Assembly (NCBI RefSeq): GCF_042648365.1 | Contig: NZ_JBHRXI010000025.1 | Span: 1-64,000, forward strand | DNA: 64,000 bases | Source: Lutimaribacter_A marinistellae | GTDB lineage: Bacteria > Pseudomonadota > Alphaproteobacteria > Rhodobacterales > Rhodobacteraceae | Reading direction: 5' to 3' | Part shown: positions 8,482 through 17,236 of the stretch, in pieces | How positions within the stretch are numbered: position 1 is the first letter of the stretch | Layout: every line of letters begins with the position of its first letter | Notes under the pieces: generated by a model | Seen by the model: the letters and a program-made list of their open reading frames with translations, nothing else | The model's database searches: none | Told to the model about the DNA's origin: nothing | Position numbers and translations under genes: made by a program

Positions 8482-9435
8482 TCAGTCGTTCAGGCAGGCG
8501 CGCAGATCCGATGCGATCTGGGCGTCTATCCCCTCGACGATGGCCCAGCCGGCATTCTGGGCCGTTTCCAAGTAGTTCGCGGCGGTTTGTTCGTCGAACG
8601 TGATCACCTCGATCCCCGCCTCAAGCTGTTTTGCGGCCTCTTCCTCGTTGACGCGGATGTTGTCCTCGTTGCGGGCCTCGGTCCAGAGCGCGGCCTCTTC
8701 CAGAACAGCGCGGGCTTCGTCCGACAGATCGTTCCACCGGTCGAGGTTCACCAGGAAATTCACGTCCACCTGGAAAAATCCCGGGTCGATACGATACTTG
8801 GTCTGCTCATCCCATCCCAGGTCGAGGATGCCCTGCACAGGCCAGCCATACCCGTCGATCGCACCGCGTTCCAATGCGGTGTAGACCTCGCCCGGTGCCG
8901 TACGCACGGGTGTCGCACCAAGTTCTTCGAGCAGGGCGCGATAAACGGGCGTTGTACGGATGGTAAATCCGCTCAGGTCCAGCCCCTCTACCGGCTTGGT
9001 GGTATAAAGGTGGAACTGGATGTGGTCGCCCGTCCGGGCAAGGAACTTCACGTTCATCTGTTCTTGATGCAACGCGTCTATCTTGTCGAAACACCCGTTT
9101 TCGCGTTGATCCTGAACGGTGTTGGTGGCCAGGTGCAACGCATCGCCCGTGGGCAGCAAGTTGGGATAGAACGCGCTGGTCACGTTCGCGATGTCCACAA
9201 CACCGCTCGAGACGGCATTCCCCAGTTCGAATGGCGGCACCGCTTCTGGTCCGCCAACATATTCGATCTGGATGACGCCTTTTCCGGTTTCGTTAACTCG
9301 TTCGACGAAGGCCTCGAAGGGCCTCGAGAAGGTCGTGCCTTGGGCAAAGGCCGTCACGCCACGAAGCGTTTCTTCGGCGGCGACGGGTGCGGCGACAATC
9401 CCGATGGCGCAGGCGGCTGCTGCAAGCGTTTTCAC
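8482..9435 (-). CDS. TRAP transporter periplasmic solute-binding protein (DctP family)
   Basis: The 317-residue product starts with a signal peptide (cleavage near VAA-EE at residue 20-21). The DctP fold is shown by the conserved arginine region SGFTIRTTPVYRALLEELGA and by GEVYTALERGAIDGYGWP. In this family the arginine pairs with the carboxylate of the substrate. The start codon is GTG with AGGGAG nine bases upstream. It heads the dctPQM set on the minus strand. The substrate is unknown; a carboxylate is expected from the conserved arginine. Confidence 0.93.
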   Translation of the reverse strand: MKTLAAAACAIGIVAAPVAAEETLRGVTAFAQGTTFSRPFEAFVERVNETGKGVIQIEYVGGPEAVPPFELGNAVSSGVVDIANVTSAFYPNLLPTGDALHLATNTVQDQRENGCFDKIDALHQEQMNVKFLARTGDHIQFHLYTTKPVEGLDLSGFTIRTTPVYRALLEELGATPVRTAPGEVYTALERGAIDGYGWPVQGILDLGWDEQTKYRIDPGFFQVDVNFLVNLDRWNDLSDEARAVLEEAALWTEARNEDNIRVNEEEAAKQLEAGIEVITFDEQTAANYLETAQNAGWAIVEGIDAQIASDLRACLND

Positions 9436-9484
9436 GTGGTTCTCTCCCTGTTCTGACCGCTTTCATGCGGTTCGTATGGGTAGA

Positions 9485-11716
9485 TTAGCCGGTGTTTCCC
9501 GCCAGCGTCGAGCCTTCATTGCGAGACATGGCTGCAAGAGCGTCGGCATGGATCGCCAAGGCTGCGGCGAATTCGGTATGGCGAGCAGCGCCCAACGCCT
9601 CACGCGCGGCTTCGAGGTTGCCTTGGGCACGGGCCAGGGCGATCCGCTCTACCATCTCGCCGGCCTCCAGTCTCGCTTGGTCCACGGGGTGGTCGGGCCC
9701 ACCCAAAAGAGCGTAGATTTCGACAGGTTCGATCCGGCCTTTCACCTGCACCTCGTCGACCATCGTCAGAACGTAGCCGCGCGACCGGGCCGCCTTGGCC
9801 GTGGCACCGCCCACGAGGATCGGAACGTCATAGGGGCGGGTCTGACCTTCAAGGCGCGACGCGACATTCACCTCGTCTCCAATGACCGAATAATCGAAAC
9901 GGTGATGTGATCCGAAATTGCCCACGTAGCATTCACCGGTATTGATGCCTATTCCGATGCCCGTTTCAGGGAAGCGATGCGCGTTTTCGGCATTGAAGCG
10001 TTCAAGCGCATCCAGCATTTCGAGCGCGGTCTGGCAGGCACGCGCGGCATGGTCGGGTTCGTTCAGCGGTGCGTTCCAAAATGCCATCACGGCATCGCCC
10101 ATGAACTTGTCTATGGTGCCACGGTTTTCGATGATGACATCGGTCAGTGCCGTGAAGAGCGCGTTCACGAACTCGGTAAGTTGCGCGGCACTCATGCCTT
10201 CGGCGGCAGTGGTAAAGCCTCGAACGTCCGAGAAAAGAACGCTCATCGGGCGCAGGTCTCCGCCAAGTGCCAAGGCCTCGGGGTCGTCTTCGAGTTCGCG
10301 GACAAGGTCGCGTGAGACATAATGGCCAAAAGCCTCGCGCACCCATCGCCGCTCGGCTCTTTCGCGGATCGCGACAAGGCTCGTGGTGGAAAACAAAGTG
10401 ATCGCTGAACCGATGACGGGAAATGTCGGGTCGATGAACAGATCGAGCCGTGCAAATGCCAGGTAGCTGGCAATCGAAACGGCTGCCAGCGTGACGACGC
10501 CCGTCATCACGGCGGTCGTTGGAGAGAAAAAGGCCGCGAGCACGGCGCAGAAGAGGACCAGCGTGGCGAAAGCCATGAATTCCAACCCTTCGGCCCAGTC
10601 CGGGCGCCCAAGCTCTGTTCCCGTGATGATGTGCTCGATGACCTGGGCGTTGATCTCGATGCCGGGCACCGAACTCGCCGTCGGGGTCGACTGTATGTCG
10701 AACAGCCCCGGCGCCGTGGCGCCGATCAGTATGATACGACCCGCGATCTCGTCAGACGAAACATCGTCAAGCGCAACGCGCCAGGCCGGAATGAACCGCT
10801 CGGGTTGCGGAGGTGTGTAGTGCAGCAAAAGAGATCCTCGGGGCGAGGTCGGCACGTCAAAAGCACCAATACGCAAAGCGTTTACCCCGGTTCTGGCACC
10901 CATCGCGCTCTGCCCGCTGGCATTCGAACTTCGAACGACGAAGGTGCTTGCGCCCTGTGCCACGCGCAACGCCTCGACGGCGAGGCTTGGCACCAATCGG
11001 CCGTCGGGCAGCGCAAAAAGCAGTGGAACGTCGCGGACGATCTGGTCGCGCCCGGGCATCCAGTTCAGCGCGGCCAGTCCGGTGGCCGCATTGGCAAGGC
11101 CGGGCAACGGCGCTGTCATCCCGGAAAAGACGGGCAAGAACTCCTGCGGCGGATCGCCAGCCACCGCAAAGCCCGCCTTGGGCGGCAGTCCCCCGGGGCT
11201 TTGGCGGGGGGCCTCGTTCGTGAGTGCGATCCCAAGGACGGAAGGCACCGATTCAAGCGCGTCTGCCATGCGCGCGTCACCATCCGGCAAGGCAGCAAGG
11301 GCTCGTGTCACCCGCGCACGCTCCGCATCGTCGTCAACCAGCGATGCGATCTGGTCCGGCGACATCCGGTCGGGCTCGGCCAACACGATGTCGAGCGCCA
11401 CAGTCGCCGCGCCGAGCGCACCCAGTTTCATGACGAGTTCGGCAAGCCGGCTGCGTGGCCAAGGCCATTGACCCAATCGCGTCAGCGAGGCCTCGTCAAT
11501 CGCCACAATGCGGACCGGCAGGTCGGGATCGAAGTTGCGCGGGTGCCATTTCTGGTATTCGTCATACGCGATGTTGCGCAGATGACCTGCCGCTTCGGGT
11601 TCCGCAATCCTCCATGCAGCGCCGAACAGCAGGGCCGAGACCGTCAGGATGGTCAGCGGCAACAAACGTCCCAGGGCACGCCGACGTCGACTGACCCGAT
11701 GATCGCCCGTGGTCAT
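9485..11716 (-). CDS. CHASE2-domain class III adenylate cyclase
   Basis: The 743-residue product has one N-terminal membrane helix, a large CHASE2 extracytoplasmic sensor domain (about residues 40-345), three further helices (about 350-430) and a C-terminal class III nucleotide cyclase domain (about 485-655). Cyclase motifs are visible: LFSDVRGFTT and FMGDAVMAFWN (metal-binding aspartates) and VIGDEVNVASRLEG. It should make cAMP in response to an envelope signal. It is divergent, across 168 bases, from the Slam-like and FecR/TbpB-barrel genes. That arrangement suggests that the cyclase senses the state of the same surface system. The family call is firm, the linkage is inferred. Confidence 0.93.
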   Translation of the reverse strand: MTTGDHRVSRRRRALGRLLPLTILTVSALLFGAAWRIAEPEAAGHLRNIAYDEYQKWHPRNFDPDLPVRIVAIDEASLTRLGQWPWPRSRLAELVMKLGALGAATVALDIVLAEPDRMSPDQIASLVDDDAERARVTRALAALPDGDARMADALESVPSVLGIALTNEAPRQSPGGLPPKAGFAVAGDPPQEFLPVFSGMTAPLPGLANAATGLAALNWMPGRDQIVRDVPLLFALPDGRLVPSLAVEALRVAQGASTFVVRSSNASGQSAMGARTGVNALRIGAFDVPTSPRGSLLLHYTPPQPERFIPAWRVALDDVSSDEIAGRIILIGATAPGLFDIQSTPTASSVPGIEINAQVIEHIITGTELGRPDWAEGLEFMAFATLVLFCAVLAAFFSPTTAVMTGVVTLAAVSIASYLAFARLDLFIDPTFPVIGSAITLFSTTSLVAIRERAERRWVREAFGHYVSRDLVRELEDDPEALALGGDLRPMSVLFSDVRGFTTAAEGMSAAQLTEFVNALFTALTDVIIENRGTIDKFMGDAVMAFWNAPLNEPDHAARACQTALEMLDALERFNAENAHRFPETGIGIGINTGECYVGNFGSHHRFDYSVIGDEVNVASRLEGQTRPYDVPILVGGATAKAARSRGYVLTMVDEVQVKGRIEPVEIYALLGGPDHPVDQARLEAGEMVERIALARAQGNLEAAREALGAARHTEFAAALAIHADALAAMSRNEGSTLAGNTG

Positions 11717-11884
11717 CTCAGCCTATTTCCTTGGCAGATAGCGCAGGCAAATGTTGCCCGACGGTCACAGCTTCACTGGCGTTGACGGAACGGAAGGCAG
11801 CCCGAGGTTTGCAAAATTGAATTTGTTGCGGAAGGCGTCTATGCGTGGAGAGTAAGGGGTTCATTTTCAGAAAGTTCACCAGTT
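11717..11884. promoter_or_regulatory. Divergent promoter region between cyclase and Slam-like gene
   Basis: This 168-base gap must contain both promoters. An A/T-rich stretch (TTTGCAAAATTGAATTTG, from about 11811) stands out from the GC-rich surroundings and is the likeliest promoter core. I see no TGTGA-N6-TCACA site here, so there is no direct sign that cAMP feeds back on this locus. Confidence 0.4.
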
Positions 11885-13270
11885 ATGCTGGCAGCATGGC
11901 ATTTATTACCCAAGAGACGCAATTTTCTTTATTTTGCAAAGGGTGTTGTTCTTGGTCTTTGTCTCGCGGCGCCCGCCGGTGCGCAGGAGGCCGACACGTC
12001 TGCCGAAACCTTCGCCGCGCTCGAAGCGCGGCGGGCGGCGCTGTTTCAGGCAACGCTCTCCAATCCGGTCGATCTCGACATCGCGTTCGAGTATGCTTTG
12101 ATCTCTGCAAGAGTTGGCGATATCGAAGCTGCAATTTCTACGATGGAGAGAATACTCGTCTTCAATCCGGGTTTGCCCAGGGTGCAGCTGGAACTGGCGG
12201 TCTTGTATTACCGCATCGGGGCCATCGAGACCGCGCAACACTATCTTGAGGCTGTCCGAGGTCAGGACTTGCCGCCCGCCGTCCGGGCCAAGGTGGACGA
12301 GTTTTCCCTCTCGGTCGAAGAGGCGTCGAAGCCGTATCGCTTCTCAGCTTCGATTGATTTCGGTATGCAGGCCTATTCCAACGCCAATTTCGCACCCGAC
12401 CGCGACTCGATCATAATCGGTGGCGTCCCGATCAACCTTGGGCCCGGCGCGAAGGCGCAGTCGGACGCCAGTGTGTTCGCCCTTGGCCAGATCCACTACA
12501 CCTATGACCTGCCGGCACAAGGTGCGTTGTTCGAAGTTGATGGGACACTCTACGCGTCGAAGTTCTTTGAACTGAGCCGTCTCGATCTGAATTTCCTCGA
12601 GGTTGCGTTCGGCCCGTCCTTCAATCTAGGTCGCTGGGGATGGGACAAGTCGCGGCTTGGCGTCTACGGCATTGTCGGCGGATCGACACTTGGTGGAAGC
12701 CATTATTCGACGATCGGTGGGGCTGGGTTGCGGCTGCGCACGCAGATTGACAACAGAACCCTGCTAGAGACCCAGATCGAGGCGCGGTCGATCAACTACT
12801 CGAATACCGCAGATTATCCCAATGCGACCTTGCAGGACGGCAATACCTACCGGTTCCGGGCGCAGCTAATCCGGTCTCTAAGTCCGGGCTGGACCGGCTC
12901 TTTTGCATTCGAGGCTCGCCAGGTCGACGGGGAGACCGATTTCAACACCTTTCGCGGCTACGGCCTGACTGCGAAGCTCAACCACGATTTTCGCGGGCCA
13001 ACCGATGGCATCCTCGCGGATAACGAGCCTTGGTCGCTGCTGCTTGCCGTAGGTGGCATCTCGCGCGATTTTGCCGGTCCCGATCCGTTGATCGACCCCG
13101 TGAACGCGCAAGACGACAGGGGTCTTTGGCTTGAGGCGAGTCTTGGCATTCCACTTGAAAATCAATTCTCCGCCTACGTGACGGGGCAGTACTACAGGCA
13201 GAACTCCAACTACCCGACCCGAGACTATGACGGGGTCACTCTCACATACGGTGTGAAGAAGAGGTTCTGA
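11885..13270 (+). CDS. Slam-like outer-membrane protein (TPR domain plus beta-barrel)
   Basis: The 461-residue product has a signal sequence (cleavage near AGA-QE, about residue 34). TPR-like helices occupy about residues 40-150 (DLDIAFEYALISARVGDIEA, RVQLELAVLYYRIGAIETAQ). A beta-barrel of about 300 residues follows, with alternating polar and aromatic strands and a terminal phenylalanine (GVKKRF) typical of BAM-inserted proteins. This is the architecture of Slam (surface lipoprotein assembly modulator, type XI secretion), which moves TbpB-like proteins across the outer membrane. The next gene, three bases downstream, encodes a protein with a TbpB-like C-terminal barrel, a plausible cargo. 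The ATG at 11885 lacks a strong ribosome site. A plain TPR porin is the alternative. Confidence 0.75.
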   Translation: MLAAWHLLPKRRNFLYFAKGVVLGLCLAAPAGAQEADTSAETFAALEARRAALFQATLSNPVDLDIAFEYALISARVGDIEAAISTMERILVFNPGLPRVQLELAVLYYRIGAIETAQHYLEAVRGQDLPPAVRAKVDEFSLSVEEASKPYRFSASIDFGMQAYSNANFAPDRDSIIIGGVPINLGPGAKAQSDASVFALGQIHYTYDLPAQGALFEVDGTLYASKFFELSRLDLNFLEVAFGPSFNLGRWGWDKSRLGVYGIVGGSTLGGSHYSTIGGAGLRLRTQIDNRTLLETQIEARSINYSNTADYPNATLQDGNTYRFRAQLIRSLSPGWTGSFAFEARQVDGETDFNTFRGYGLTAKLNHDFRGPTDGILADNEPWSLLLAVGGISRDFAGPDPLIDPVNAQDDRGLWLEASLGIPLENQFSAYVTGQYYRQNSNYPTRDYDGVTLTYGVKKRF

Positions 13271-13273
13271 ACC

Positions 13274-16183
13274 ATGCGCGATATGCTTCACCGCCCCTTG
13301 CTTGCGGCCCTGATGGCCGGCACGGCATTGGTATCCACTGCTGCATTGGCCCAGGAGAGCATCGGCACGTCCGCAGCCGTCAATACCGCCTCGACGCTTG
13401 AGCGCGGCGCAAGCCAGCGCACAGTCGTTATCGGAGATGACATCGCGTTCAAGGACCGTATCATCACCAACCGCGACGGTCTGGTTCAGGTTCTGTTCGT
13501 GGACGGATCCACGTTCACGGTGGGCTCGAATTCCAGGGTCGTGATCGACGAATTCGTCTACAATCCGTCCGACGGAACGGGTTCTCTCACCGCCGAGGTC
13601 ACGCGGGGCGCATTGCGTTTCGTGGGTGGCAAACTCTCGAAGAACGAAGAGCCGGTCCGCTTCAAGACGCCGGTCGGCATTCTCGGTGTGCGTGGAGCCA
13701 TTGCCGAGATCGATCTCGAACCCGCCTGTCTGTCCAGCGGCGAGTGCCCGGACCTCGTCGCGAACCTCGTCTTCGGTGACGAACTGACATTTACCGGCCC
13801 GGATGGTCGCAGGTCGCGCATCTACCAACCCGGGCATTCCTTTGTGATCTCGCGCTCGGGGCAGGGCGTAAATGCGCGCATCGTGCAGCTCAAGACGCTT
13901 GACCGCGGTACGCTCCAGAGGCGTTTGCAAGGTCAGAGTGGCCAGAACGGCGGGGCGATCGAAATACCCACAGACAGGGATGTCGCGGAGAGCGGGATTC
14001 CTCGGGAGAACTCGGATCGAAGCCCCTATTCGCTGCGACTCAATCCCGGTCTGGAAATGGTCTCGACAGCGATTGCACCTGACCCGGACGAACCTGGCAT
14101 CGCCAGCACGGATCGGCAACTGGCCGTTTCGGTTCTGGACGAGGCGCAATCCGATTTCATCCGCGAGGATGTCGGCTCGGAGCCGGAGGGGCCGATCTAC
14201 GACCGTGCAACGCTGACCGGCGTCTTCGGCACGCCGGATAGTTACACGACGCCCAGCGGTGTCGTCATCGAGGATCCATGGGCGCAGGGCATCTCGCGCA
14301 TCGTGCCGCCAGAGACGGTCACCGTGCAGGTCCTGCGCGAGGACGGTGAACCGGTCGGGATCGAATTGGGCGATATCTCTCTGCCATATCCCGTCGAAGA
14401 GGGCGAAACGCCGATTGAACCGCGCTATTCCGAAACGTACCAGCGCGACGTCGTTGGGGGGACGATCCTGCGTGGACCGGACGGCATCGCCATCTATCAT
14501 CTTGCGCTTTCCGACTACGAGACCGAGTCGCCGGGATCTCTCGATGTCGTGGTCGGGCAGCCGACGCCGCGCGAAGTCTTCTTTCCCTCGACCGATCAAC
14601 CTGCGGATTTGCGAACTTACGAGCTGGGCGAGGATTACGCCCGCACGCGCATGGGCCTCAGGTCTGACGTCCCGCTGCTCAACCCGCAGGTCGCGTTCGA
14701 ATTCGGCAACGAATTTCTGTCGGCTGCAGCGGAAACTCCGTTCTACGTGATCGAAACGGGTCAATCGCGCTATGCGCCGACAACTCTCTATGGCGCCCTT
14801 CGAATTGAAGGGCAGGGCGCCGATCAGCGTTCGATGATTGTCAGCGACACCGGCTTCGTCTTCGGCAACCTTGCCGGCACTGGCGAGGATGCCTTGGGTA
14901 TCGGTGGAACCCGCCGCGGTTCTTACAGGTTCAGCGCTCAGGAAGAAATCAACTTCATGCGTGGTGGCACCGGATCGAACCAGATCCAGAGTCCGACGAT
15001 CTTTACCGCGATAGCGGGTCGGAATGCCGAAGCGTTCGTATACGGTTCGGGCTTGAACGGCGGGCTTGCCCGAAACAACTGGGCCGACGAGAACACGTTT
15101 ATCGACGCGGGGCTGATGGACCCGATTGCTTCACCGGCCGATCCTCAGCGATACAGCTCGGCAACGGTTCCGGCCTTCCTGACGATGAGCGAGCGCCTCG
15201 ATGGGTTCGATCGCACGATCACCGACGACAGGCTGGTCCACGGTTTCGCCGCCGGCATGGTCGAAGGTCAGGAGGGATCTGCAACGCCCTTCCGCTCAAT
15301 TTATCCCGGCGGAGCCTTCATTGCCTTCGATCCGGTTACCGCCTCTTTGGGCGGAACGATCGATGTGGCGGACACGACCGGAACTCACCCGGCAGCGTTC
15401 GCCTTTTCCTACGGGTTCGGCTTTGACGGGGAAGGCGAGTTTCCGGCCGCGCGCTCCGCATTCCTCGACAGCACACGTTTCGCGGCGAATTCGACCGGAC
15501 CATCGAATGTTCAAGGTGGCAATACGACGTTCATGTTTTCGCGCACCGAAGAGGTGATCGCGCATCAGCCCTATGATCCCGAAATCGGCTTCACGGGTCG
15601 CGATCCGGGGACATATGTCGTCTCGGCCGGGCTGGTGCCACAGGACAATCTGTTTTCGGGTGCAGATGTGTCGCCTTGCCGCTGCGATTTCATGCAATGG
15701 GGCTGGTGGGGAACGCAGACGGAGTTTCGTGACAGTTCGCTCACCGGCGGCAGCAGGACAGACATGGTGCACCTCGGGACTTTTGTGACCGCTGACATCC
15801 CGACCGCGGCCGAACTGCCCATGTCGGGCCGCGGAGAGTGGCGCGGGCACGCGATCGGTAACGTCGCCGTTGATGGTGAACTCGGCACGCGGCGCTACGT
15901 CGCCGTGGGCGACATGGCGATGGATTTCGACTTTGCAGAGCGTGTCGGGACCCTCAGCATCGACAATTTCGACGGGCGCAGCTTTTCGGGCCCCATGGGC
16001 AGTTCCGGGGTAGGCGATGCTCTGAACCGGTTTGACGGGCCGCTTTCAGGTGACGGTCTGAGCGGCTCTGCCACGGGATCCTTTGCGCGCGGACCTTTGG
16101 GGCCTGACCAGGGTGTTCTGGGGAGTTTCGACGTCGGGGGCTTCGGCTATAGCGCAGCGGGGACGTTCATGGGCGAACGGTGA
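13274..16183 (+). CDS. FecR-domain protein with C-terminal TbpB-like barrel, probable Slam cargo
   Basis: The 969-residue product has a signal peptide ending ALA-QE (about residue 26) without a lipobox. A FecR domain follows at about 45-165 (GDDIAFKDRIITNRDGLVQV, DGSTFTVGSNSRVVIDEF, TPVGILGVRGA). The middle, about 240-790, is acidic, beta-rich and matches no family I know. It contains a Cys-X-Cys pair at residues 802 and 804. The last 170 residues (about 800-969) have the pattern of the transferrin-binding-protein-like beta-barrel: GRGEWRGHAIGNV, MAMDFDFAERVGTLSI, GLSGSATGSFARGPLG and a final GYSAAGTFMGER. Such barrels are the recognition domain of Slam substrates. The start lies three bases after the Slam-like stop, so the pair is co-transcribed. 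Surface display is inferred. Confidence 0.8.
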   Translation: MRDMLHRPLLAALMAGTALVSTAALAQESIGTSAAVNTASTLERGASQRTVVIGDDIAFKDRIITNRDGLVQVLFVDGSTFTVGSNSRVVIDEFVYNPSDGTGSLTAEVTRGALRFVGGKLSKNEEPVRFKTPVGILGVRGAIAEIDLEPACLSSGECPDLVANLVFGDELTFTGPDGRRSRIYQPGHSFVISRSGQGVNARIVQLKTLDRGTLQRRLQGQSGQNGGAIEIPTDRDVAESGIPRENSDRSPYSLRLNPGLEMVSTAIAPDPDEPGIASTDRQLAVSVLDEAQSDFIREDVGSEPEGPIYDRATLTGVFGTPDSYTTPSGVVIEDPWAQGISRIVPPETVTVQVLREDGEPVGIELGDISLPYPVEEGETPIEPRYSETYQRDVVGGTILRGPDGIAIYHLALSDYETESPGSLDVVVGQPTPREVFFPSTDQPADLRTYELGEDYARTRMGLRSDVPLLNPQVAFEFGNEFLSAAAETPFYVIETGQSRYAPTTLYGALRIEGQGADQRSMIVSDTGFVFGNLAGTGEDALGIGGTRRGSYRFSAQEEINFMRGGTGSNQIQSPTIFTAIAGRNAEAFVYGSGLNGGLARNNWADENTFIDAGLMDPIASPADPQRYSSATVPAFLTMSERLDGFDRTITDDRLVHGFAAGMVEGQEGSATPFRSIYPGGAFIAFDPVTASLGGTIDVADTTGTHPAAFAFSYGFGFDGEGEFPAARSAFLDSTRFAANSTGPSNVQGGNTTFMFSRTEEVIAHQPYDPEIGFTGRDPGTYVVSAGLVPQDNLFSGADVSPCRCDFMQWGWWGTQTEFRDSSLTGGSRTDMVHLGTFVTADIPTAAELPMSGRGEWRGHAIGNVAVDGELGTRRYVAVGDMAMDFDFAERVGTLSIDNFDGRSFSGPMGSSGVGDALNRFDGPLSGDGLSGSATGSFARGPLGPDQGVLGSFDVGGFGYSAAGTFMGER

Positions 16184-16254
16184 CCTTTGGTGATGCTTCC
16201 TGTGCAACCGCGGCGCGATGCGCGCGTTGGTGCCGGGATGTACGACACCAAAGG
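16184..16254 (+). other. Long-range inverted repeat covering the ribosome site of the aldo/keto reductase
   Basis: CCTTTGGTG at 16184-16192 is the exact reverse complement of CACCAAAGG at 16246-16254, which overlaps the AAAGGAG ribosome site of the gene starting at 16263. In an mRNA reading through from the FecR-domain gene the two could pair and mask the site. Nine bases over a 53-base loop may be chance. Confidence 0.3.
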
Positions 16255-16262
16255 AGTCACTG

Positions 16263-17090
16263 ATGACCATTTCCGCGATCGGCCCGGCCGCGATACCTGC
16301 CTTGGGCTTTGGCACTTTCAAGCTCAAAGGAGACGACGCGACCGACATGGTTGACGCCGCCCTTTCCGAGGGATTTCGGCATATCGACACTGCACAGGCC
16401 TACGATAATGAAGCCGCGGTCGGCAAGGGGATCGCCCGTTCCGACGTGCCGCGGGACCAGATCTTTCTTACCACGAAGATTCTTCCCGAGAACTTTGCGC
16501 CGCAAACCTTCGTCCGCAAGCTAGAAGAGTCGCTGTCTGATCTGGGAACGGACTATGTAGATCTCCTTTTACTGCATTGGCCGTCCAAAGAGGTTCCACT
16601 GGCGGATACTTTGGGCGCAATGAATGGCCTGATAGCAGACGGGAAAGTGCGTCACGGCGGGGTGTCGAACTTTAACATCCAGATGCTCGAAGAAACGCGC
16701 AAAGCGCTTGGCAGTCCGCTTGCAGCGAACCAGGTCGAGGTTCACCCGTTCATCGACCAGACCCGTCTGATGGAGCATATGGTGGCGAACGGCATCCCTT
16801 TCGAGGCCTATTCTCCGCTGGCCCAAGGAAACGTTTTGGGAAATCCCGCGCTGCAGGAAATCGCTGACGCGCATGGTGTGTCGGAGGCTCAGGTTACTCT
16901 TGCGTGGATACTTGCGCACCCGAACGGAATCGCGATTCCCAAAACTGCGAATCCGGAACGACTACGCCAGAACCTCGCCGCCGCCGAGATCAAGCTCAGC
17001 AGGGAAGACATTGCCAGGATCGACGCTTTGAGGCGGCCGGATGGCCGAATTGTCGAGCCAAAGGGGCTCGCACCGGTCTGGGACGATTAA
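16263..17090 (+). CDS. Aldo/keto reductase (NADPH-dependent, 2,5-diketo-gluconate reductase-like)
   Basis: The product is about 275 residues with the AKR catalytic tetrad visible: Asp in HIDTAQAYDNE, Tyr in the same motif, Lys in LTTKILPEN and His in LLLHWPSK. The C-terminal cofactor motif IPKTANPERLRQNLAA (NADPH 2'-phosphate binding) is present. It reduces a carbonyl compound; the substrate is unknown. The start at 16263 follows AAAGGAG at the right distance, better than an in-frame start at 16218. It is followed by a terminator-like hairpin and the convergent RND genes. Confidence 0.93.
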   Translation: MTISAIGPAAIPALGFGTFKLKGDDATDMVDAALSEGFRHIDTAQAYDNEAAVGKGIARSDVPRDQIFLTTKILPENFAPQTFVRKLEESLSDLGTDYVDLLLLHWPSKEVPLADTLGAMNGLIADGKVRHGGVSNFNIQMLEETRKALGSPLAANQVEVHPFIDQTRLMEHMVANGIPFEAYSPLAQGNVLGNPALQEIADAHGVSEAQVTLAWILAHPNGIAIPKTANPERLRQNLAAAEIKLSREDIARIDALRRPDGRIVEPKGLAPVWDD

Positions 17091-17188
17091 AGCGCTGATC
17101 AGCGCAGGGTGCCCCTCATTTCGCGCAATGCCGGTAGGGGCTAGGTTGAACGTCGGCCAACACACCCGCATACAAACCTTGGCGTTTC

Positions 17189-17211
17189 GCGCAGCCCGAA
17201 TTGGGCTGCGC
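17189..17211. terminator. Bidirectional terminator-like hairpin
   Basis: GCGCAGCCC and GGGCTGCGC form a perfect nine-base stem with a five-base loop. It lies between the convergent aldo/keto reductase and RND permease genes. There is no long T run, so strength is uncertain. Confidence 0.55.
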
Positions 17212-17236
17212 ACAAGGCATCACACACAATCATCCG

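Noticed and set aside
8458..9456. 332-codon plus-strand frame opposite the DctP binding protein
   Set aside because: The minus strand encodes a full-length DctP protein with signal peptide; the plus frame has no family features.
11845..12249. Overlapping plus-strand frame with a Cys-rich start (KGCCSWSLS)
   Set aside because: It lies in a different frame over the TPR part of the Slam-like gene, which has the signal peptide and repeats.
12878..14764. 628-codon minus-strand frame opposite the Slam-like and FecR-domain genes
   Set aside because: Low-complexity Arg/Asp-rich composition with no motif; it spans two real genes with signal peptides on the other strand.
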